Shown: positions 6,374 to 10,516 of the stretch, piece after piece
Numbering within the stretch: position 1 is the stretch's first letter
Layout: every line of letters starts with the position of its first letter
Source: an uncultured Clostridia bacterium
Lineage (GTDB): Bacteria; Bacillota; Clostridia; Oscillospirales; Ruminococcaceae
Assembly: GCA_947427325.1 (NCBI GenBank)
Contig: CANEHP010000071.1
Coordinates: 1-10,516 of the forward strand
Reading direction: 5' to 3'
Length of the DNA: 10,516 bases
Notes under the pieces: generated by a model
What the model saw: the letters and a program-made list of their open reading frames with translations, nothing else
Databases searched by the model: none
Told to the model about the DNA's origin: nothing
Position numbers and translations under genes: made by a program

Positions 6374-6530
6374 TACTAATTCTTGACTGAAAGTAGACAA
6401 TCTTTGCGGTCTGATTTTCGCAATACTGCGTTGTCGTCCTTGCAAGGCGTCAGCCTTGCGGCGTCCTCCGCCTTGTCTTGCAAAAATCATCCTCGCAAAT
6501 CTTTTGTCTACTTTCAATCAAGAATTAGTA
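6374..6530. mobile_element. Complete 157-bp foldback (MITE-like) element
   Basis: The element starts TACTAATTCTTGACTGAAAG and ends with the near-exact complement, CTTTCAATCAAGAATTAGTA. The arms stay partly complementary through to a central hairpin GCAAGGC-GTCA-GCCTTGC (6442-6459), so either strand can fold into one long imperfect stem. TTA flanks both sides (6371-6373 and 6531-6533), consistent with a 3-bp target duplication; a TA duplication is an alternative reading. No ORF or transposase lies inside. The left arm recurs in inverse orientation at 1-55. It starts 16 bases after the symporter stop and may also shape that transcript's 3' end. Confidence 0.75.
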
Positions 6531-6543
6531 TTACACTAATTCC

Positions 6544-6591
6544 AATTTAAAAAGGTGCTAACCTTTTTAAATTATTCGGCTGGGGCCGAAT
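6544..6591. repeat. Two directly abutting perfect hairpins
   Basis: A 13-bp stem, AATTTAAAAAGGT paired with ACCTTTTTAAATT around the loop GCTA (6544-6573), is followed without a gap by ATTCGGC-TGGG-GCCGAAT (6574-6591). Upstream, ACTAATTC (6535-6542) is complementary to the terminal GAATTAGT (6522-6529) of the foldback element. The following bases up to the terminator (6592-6639) show only a weak 4-bp GCCG/CGGC pairing. No gene is seen in 6358-6679. Confidence 0.6.
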
Positions 6592-6639
6592 AGCCGCTGA
6601 AGTCGGCGTGGAATGTACGTTCAATACTATTTCTCGACT

Positions 6640-6677
6640 AAAAAATATCCCTTGTCAAAAAACAAGGGATATTTTTT
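6640..6677. terminator. Strong bidirectional terminator
   Basis: A perfect 15-bp stem, AAAAAATATCCCTTG (6640-6654) paired with CAAGGGATATTTTTT (6663-6677), has an eight-base loop and a T-run on each strand. It lies two bases beyond the stop codon of the minus-strand M23 gene and 282 bases after the symporter stop, so it can end both convergent transcripts. Confidence 0.88.
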
Positions 6678-6679
6678 AA

Positions 6680-8434
6680 TTAAACCAAGTTAATACGAAC
6701 ATTAGGCGGAATATCCAGATATTTGTGAGGATTTACCGATGAGCCGTTTATTATTACACCTAAGTGAACGTGAGGTCCCGTTGACTGACCCGTTGAACCA
6801 ACAGCTGCGATACATTCGCCTTGAGCCACACGCTGACCTTCCTTTACGAACATACTGCTGTTATGTCCGTAAACAGATGTAATTCCAAGCTCCTCGTGAT
6901 AAATATATATATGGTAACCCAATCCAACGTTGGAGTATGCAACCTTTGTAACAACGCCTGCTGCGCCTGCATAAACATAAGAGCCGTAAGGGGCAGCAAG
7001 ATCTATTCCTTTATGTCCGTAGTAGCCGCCTTCCCATTGAGACCACTGACTTATTTCGCCTACATTGTTGTCTAAGGGCCAAGCAAGCTTTCCGTAAGCG
7101 GTGGGAGTATCTTTAATTGTTCCTGCGGGAGTTTTTTTACAGCCTAAGGCGATAATTTCCGTTACAGGCTTTTTAAGTGAAACTACCTTGGTTATATCCC
7201 TGCCCGTTTCAACTCCGTTTACATATGTAACATTTGCGGTTAGCTCGTTTATACCGTATTCGCCCTCCTGCTTAATTCTGGATTGACCTTCGAAAATTGT
7301 ATCGTCGTCATAGGTTTCCGTATCGTAGGGGATATCCTCTTTAGTATAAACCTCTGTTCTGGTAGTGCTTATGGATAAGAAAGGAACTTCCTCGCTTATT
7401 TTTATTTTGTCGCCTATATGGAGATCGCTTTCGGAAAATCCGGGGTTAAGCTTATCCAGCTCCTCTGTTTTTATGCCCAATTTTTGAGAAATAAGAAACG
7501 GACTGTCGTTTAATTCAACCGTGTAGTAGGATGATTGCTGCTTTGTTCCCGTAAGAAGAGAGATCAGCCAATTTTCATCAATAAAGCTGTCCGCAAGGTA
7601 AAGACCCGCTTCGTCATATCTGATCATATCAACGAAGTTAATTTTTTCGCTTTCGTTACCCGTTTCATACCGGCCAAGCAGATCGTCTAAGGTTTCTTTA
7701 ACATTTGTAAAATCCATCAATGCACCGTAAAATACATTATTGATGTAGAAGCCATAGCCGTAATCCAAATTTACTCCCGATTTACCCAAAATTAAATCGG
7801 CGATCTGATATTTTGTCAAAGTTTCGATATTTCCTATTTGCTCAACCGAATAGGAGGCTTCGGCAGGAATGTCTATATCACCGCCAAAAACGCTTATTCT
7901 GTCATTTAAAACTTCTTTGGCGTCAAGAAAAACCTGCTCGTTGTCTATATAACCCAAAAAGTTTCCGTTTACGGTGAGCTTTACCGCATAGTTAATTGAA
8001 GAGGCGTATGTAATAATGCTGAAAAGGAAGAAAATGCTTATAATCGGAACGGCAAAGCTTGCCAACAGCACTGCCGCTCCGTTTTTTCCGAAAATGATAT
8101 TGCCTATTAAGGCTAATCTTGATTTTAAGCTGATTTTACCGCCGTTTTCCTTTTGTTCCTTTTTAGACCTTTTAATTTCCTTGAATATGTACTTAACAGT
8201 CTCAATCAAAGGTCGGAAAATAAAGGCTAATCCTTTTTTTATACCCTTTCGGGCTTTTTTTCTGAGCTTATCGGTGGCATTCCACAATGTTTTTCCAACA
8301 GCTGCTATACCAATTCCGATAAAACGGAAAAAAATGTACAGGGTGTTTGTTATATATCCGCCAAAAAAGGCGATTGCGGTAATTATTTTGTTTCCTGCAC
8401 CGCTTTTTGTTTTAGTATGACTTATATTTTTCAT
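6680..8434 (-). CDS. Membrane-anchored M23 (LytM-type) endopeptidase with LysM and G5 domains
   Basis: The product has 584 residues. The C-terminal M23 domain (about 450-575) cuts peptide cross-links in peptidoglycan and keeps the zinc and catalytic residues: HKGID (His474, Asp478), YGH (His524) and HVH (His555, His557). Before it lie a LysM domain (303-346), which binds glycan chains, and a G5 domain (about 357-431). Residues 150-300 form a region seen in related clostridial M23 proteins but of no known function. The N-terminus is unusual: a hydrophobic stretch (17-47), a strongly basic segment (56-105), then a clear membrane helix (118-143), so the protein may span the membrane twice. It is a single-gene unit with a good promoter (8483-8511). 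The ribosome site is weak, AGGA ten bases from the ATG. Roles in wall remodelling, division or sporulation are possible. Confidence 0.92.
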   Translation of the reverse strand: MKNISHTKTKSGAGNKIITAIAFFGGYITNTLYIFFRFIGIGIAAVGKTLWNATDKLRKKARKGIKKGLAFIFRPLIETVKYIFKEIKRSKKEQKENGGKISLKSRLALIGNIIFGKNGAAVLLASFAVPIISIFFLFSIITYASSINYAVKLTVNGNFLGYIDNEQVFLDAKEVLNDRISVFGGDIDIPAEASYSVEQIGNIETLTKYQIADLILGKSGVNLDYGYGFYINNVFYGALMDFTNVKETLDDLLGRYETGNESEKINFVDMIRYDEAGLYLADSFIDENWLISLLTGTKQQSSYYTVELNDSPFLISQKLGIKTEELDKLNPGFSESDLHIGDKIKISEEVPFLSISTTRTEVYTKEDIPYDTETYDDDTIFEGQSRIKQEGEYGINELTANVTYVNGVETGRDITKVVSLKKPVTEIIALGCKKTPAGTIKDTPTAYGKLAWPLDNNVGEISQWSQWEGGYYGHKGIDLAAPYGSYVYAGAAGVVTKVAYSNVGLGYHIYIYHEELGITSVYGHNSSMFVKEGQRVAQGECIAAVGSTGQSTGPHVHLGVIINGSSVNPHKYLDIPPNVRINLV

Positions 8435-8444
8435 CGCATTAAAT

Positions 8445-8448
8445 TCCT
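8445..8448 (-). promoter_or_regulatory. Weak ribosome binding site of the M23 gene
   Basis: On the minus strand only AGGA is seen, ten bases before the ATG at 8434. This is poorer than the AAAGGAG-type sites of neighbouring genes and suggests modest translation. The next Met is residue 240, so no better ATG start exists. Confidence 0.45.
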
Positions 8449-8482
8449 ATAATTATTACAAAATGGTTACAAATTTTTTTCA

Positions 8483-8511
8483 ATTATAACATATTGGGAA
8501 AATTTTTTCAA
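8483..8511 (-). promoter_or_regulatory. Sigma-A promoter of the M23 endopeptidase gene
   Basis: On the minus strand the -35 box TTGAAA (8506-8511) and a perfect -10 box TATAAT (8483-8488) are 17 bases apart. Transcription would start near 8476, about 40 bases before the ATG. Confidence 0.75.
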
Positions 8512-8648
8512 GCAGAAGAAAAACAAATTTTATGCTAAATGAATTTCATATAAATCTGAAAAAATTCATAAAAACTTCGCAAAAACGCAGCTTTTATATA
8601 CAACTGCCACAAAGTTTTGCTAAATTTAAACGGTTCGGGATATTTTTG
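8512..8648. other. AT-rich spacer between divergent promoters
   Basis: This part of the 307-base gap between the M23 and ABC-F genes holds no ORF and no strong hairpin. A loose TGAATTT/AAATTCA-like pairing around 8540-8575 is too weak to call an operator. The gap otherwise contains the two divergent promoters annotated separately. Confidence 0.5.
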
Positions 8649-8678
8649 TTGACTTAAATAACAATAATATGGTATGAT
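8649..8678 (+). promoter_or_regulatory. Sigma-A promoter of the ABC-F gene
   Basis: The -35 box TTGACT (8649-8654) and -10 box TATGAT (8673-8678) are 18 bases apart. Transcription would start near 8686, giving a leader of about 56 bases. That is too short for the attenuator leaders found before some antibiotic-resistance ABC-F genes, and no leader peptide was seen. Confidence 0.68.
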
Positions 8679-8741
8679 AATACAGTATAGTTTGGAATTA
8701 CATAGAATTTTTTTACAGAGAGCAGCAAGAAAGGAACAAAT

Positions 8742-10355
8742 ATGATAACGGTTTCAAATGTCAGCCTGCAATTTGGCGGCGACACGCTTTTTAAAGATGT
8801 TGATTTGCTTTTCACGGCAGGCAACTGCTATGGAGTAATCGGTGCTAACGGTGCGGGAAAATCTACCTTTTTAAAAATTCTTAACGGAGAACTGGATCCC
8901 ACCACAGGAGAGGTGGTGATACCGAAAAATCTCCGTATGTCGGTATTAAAGCAAGATCACTTTGCCTTTGACGAATACACCGTTCAGGACACTGTTATAA
9001 TGGGCAATAAAAAGCTTTATGACATTATGCGGGAAAAGGACGCACTGTATGCAAAGGAGGATTTTTCCGAAGAGGACGGTGAAAGAGCATCTGTTTTAGA
9101 GGGCGAATTTGCGGAATTAAACGGCTGGGACGCCGAAAGCGACGCCTCAAAGCTTGTTCAGGGCTTGGGACTTCCCGAGGAGATACTGCAAAGTGAAATG
9201 AGCAGCCTTACGGGTAATGATAAGGTCAAGATACTGCTTGCCCAGTGCCTTTTCGGCAACCCCGACATTATTCTTATGGACGAGCCTACCAACCACCTTG
9301 ATATTGACGCAGTGGCTTGGCTTGAGGACTTTTTGGCGGAATATTTCGGTACGGTTATAGTTGTATCCCATGACCGTCATTTTTTAAACAATGTATGTAC
9401 TCATATAGTTGATATCGACTATAATAAAATCAAAATGTATGTGGGCAACTACGAATTTTGGTATGAGTCAAGCCAGCTTATTCAAAAAATGATAAAGCAG
9501 CAGAACAAGAAAACCGAGGAAAAGATTAAGGAACTGCAAAGCTTTATTCAGCGTTTTTCCGCCAATAAATCAAAGTCAAAACAGGCTACGTCAAGAAGAA
9601 AGCTGCTTGATAAGCTCACTGTCGAAGAAATGCCCGCATCGAGCAGACGCTACCCGTTTATCAGCTTTGAGCCGGACAGAGAGGTGGGCAAGGATGTTTT
9701 GCAGGCAGAGGGTCTATCCAAAACCGTTAACGGAGTTAAGGTGCTGAATAATGTATCCTTTACCTTGGGAAGAACGGATAAAATCGCATTTTTGGCTGAA
9801 AACGAAATCGCCGTTACCACGCTGTTTAAAATTCTTGCAGGGGAGCTTGAACCCGACGAGGGTACGTTTAAGTGGGGCAGCACTACTTCATTAAGCTATT
9901 TTCCCGTAGATTCGGACCATTTCTTTAACGGCTGCGAATTAACCATTTTAGATTGGATAAGACAGTACAGCGAGGACACCACCGAAACCTATCTCCGAGG
10001 ATTTTTGGGGAGAATGCTGTTCAGCGGCGATGATGTGTTTAAGCCTGTTAATGTGTTGTCGGGCGGCGAAAAGGTAAGATGTATGTTCAGCCGAATGATG
10101 CTGTTTAAATCCAACGTGCTTATGCTGGATCAGCCTACCAATCACCTTGATTTGGAAAGCATAACCGCAGTGAATAACGGCTTGTCGGAGTTTAAGGGCA
10201 ATGTGCTGTTCTGTTCCCATGACCACGAAATCGTTCAGACCGTTGCCAACCGAATTATTGAAATTACCGACGAGGGCTGTCTTGACAAGGTCGGTACTTA
10301 TGAGGAATATGTGGAGTGGAGAAAGGAAAGGCATTTGGGTAAGCTTATTCTTTAA
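8742..10355 (+). CDS. ABC-F family ATPase (YkpA/YbiT-like) with one degenerate ATP site
   Basis: The product has 537 residues: two ABC nucleotide-binding domains and no membrane segments, so it is an ABC-F protein. Such proteins act in the cytoplasm on the ribosome E site. NBD1 has Walker A GANGAGKST (34-42), Walker B ILMDEPTNHLD (177-187) and SHD (209-211). A charged linker (about 240-300, rich in Lys/Gln) is the part that reaches toward P-site tRNA. NBD2 has signature LSGGEKV (439-445) and SHD (492-494), but its Walker A reads AENEIAVTT (352-360) with Val358 in place of Lys, and its Walker B reads LDQPTNHLD with Gln464 in place of the catalytic Glu. The NBD1 signature is LTGNDKV (156-162). 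AAAGGA six bases upstream supports the start. Nothing points specifically to antibiotic resistance; translation regulation is more likely. Confidence 0.92.
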   Translation: MITVSNVSLQFGGDTLFKDVDLLFTAGNCYGVIGANGAGKSTFLKILNGELDPTTGEVVIPKNLRMSVLKQDHFAFDEYTVQDTVIMGNKKLYDIMREKDALYAKEDFSEEDGERASVLEGEFAELNGWDAESDASKLVQGLGLPEEILQSEMSSLTGNDKVKILLAQCLFGNPDIILMDEPTNHLDIDAVAWLEDFLAEYFGTVIVVSHDRHFLNNVCTHIVDIDYNKIKMYVGNYEFWYESSQLIQKMIKQQNKKTEEKIKELQSFIQRFSANKSKSKQATSRRKLLDKLTVEEMPASSRRYPFISFEPDREVGKDVLQAEGLSKTVNGVKVLNNVSFTLGRTDKIAFLAENEIAVTTLFKILAGELEPDEGTFKWGSTTSLSYFPVDSDHFFNGCELTILDWIRQYSEDTTETYLRGFLGRMLFSGDDVFKPVNVLSGGEKVRCMFSRMMLFKSNVLMLDQPTNHLDLESITAVNNGLSEFKGNVLFCSHDHEIVQTVANRIIEITDEGCLDKVGTYEEYVEWRKERHLGKLIL

Positions 10356-10434
10356 GAGTTTAAATGTAAATGATTAATAAGGGGGCTGTAAAAAAACTAC
10401 CTGTTAAAAAAAGAGTTTAATAAAGTTTCCGTCC

Positions 10435-10516
10435 GGAGAATTTCGCTTGCGAAATTCTCCAACCCTTCTTCAAAGGGTGGTGGGGTTTCCAAAGGGGCAA
10501 CGCCACTTTGGTCGCC
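10435..10516. repeat. Hairpin cluster at the window end, probably part of an intergenic repeat
   Basis: An 11-bp perfect stem, GGAGAATTTCG-CTTG-CGAAATTCTCC (10435-10460), is followed by ACCCTT-CTTCA-AAGGGT (10462-10478) and by CCAAAG/CTTTGG pairing further on (about 10489-10511). The run of adjacent hairpins continues to the edge. The intervening 10356-10434 is AT-rich, with a 10-base direct repeat AAGAGTTTAA at 10354 and 10411 and no gene. No normal T-run terminator for the ABC-F gene was found, so this cluster may do that job. Confidence 0.5.

Noticed and set aside
9948..10334. 128-codon minus-strand ORF inside the ABC-F gene
   Set aside because: It is antisense to the conserved NBD2 signature and Walker B, and no start signal was seen.
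8742..10355. ABC-F gene as an antibiotic-resistance determinant
   Set aside because: The sequence resembles YkpA/YbiT-like housekeeping ABC-F proteins; there is no long attenuator leader and no mobile context around it.
1..10516. CRISPR array, toxin-antitoxin pair, defence island or prophage
   Set aside because: No regularly spaced direct repeats, no cas, restriction or phage genes, and no small overlapping gene pair were seen.

Overview
The window looks like a chromosomal segment of a low-GC Gram-positive bacterium, most likely a gut-type Clostridia (Ruminococcus/Oscillospirales-like). This is inferred from AT-rich intergenic DNA, strong AAAGGAG-type ribosome sites, sigma-A promoters with near-consensus boxes, and gene families typical of Firmicutes (a G5/LysM/M23 cell-wall hydrolase, an AGCS symporter and a YkpA/YbiT-like ABC-F protein). 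No rRNA, tRNA, CRISPR array, phage gene or transposase gene was recognised.

Layout. Bases 1-55 are the end of a foldback repeat whose rest lies outside the window. A promoter (62-90) and a repeat-like leader precede a two-gene unit: a GNAT acetyltransferase (283-756) and a divergent TrmB-type tRNA methyltransferase (775-1452). A promoter at 1487-1515 drives a membrane-anchored, LEA-like protein with 11-residue repeats (1582-2229). It converges on a type II membrane protein of unknown function (2403-4004, minus strand) across a cluster of hairpins. A divergent promoter region at about 4019-4230 separates that gene from an Fe-S flavoprotein-like oxidoreductase (4231-4848), which ends in a clear terminator. 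An alanine/glycine:cation symporter follows (5002-6357). Only 12 bases after it begins a complete foldback element of about 157 bp (6374-6530). Next come two abutting hairpins and a strong bidirectional terminator that also serves the minus-strand M23 endopeptidase (6680-8434). A second divergent promoter region (8435-8741) leads to an ABC-F ATPase (8742-10355). The window ends in another hairpin cluster (10435-10516).

Functionally this is a mix of housekeeping and envelope genes, not one pathway. Three envelope proteins (the LEA-like anchor, the unknown type II protein and the M23 hydrolase) and one transporter sit among two translation-related proteins (TrmB-like and ABC-F). No dedicated defence or biosynthetic system was found.

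Three observations stand out. (1) The ABC-F protein is asymmetric: NBD2 Walker A, NBD2 Walker B and the NBD1 signature, which together form one composite ATP site, are all altered, while the partner site is intact. (2) The TrmB-like protein has lost the Asp of the usual SDPWPK motif and two nearby conserved residues but keeps its KTDN and TEYE motifs. (3) The intergenic regions hold small non-coding inverted-repeat elements, including two oppositely oriented copies of one foldback repeat 6.3 kb apart.
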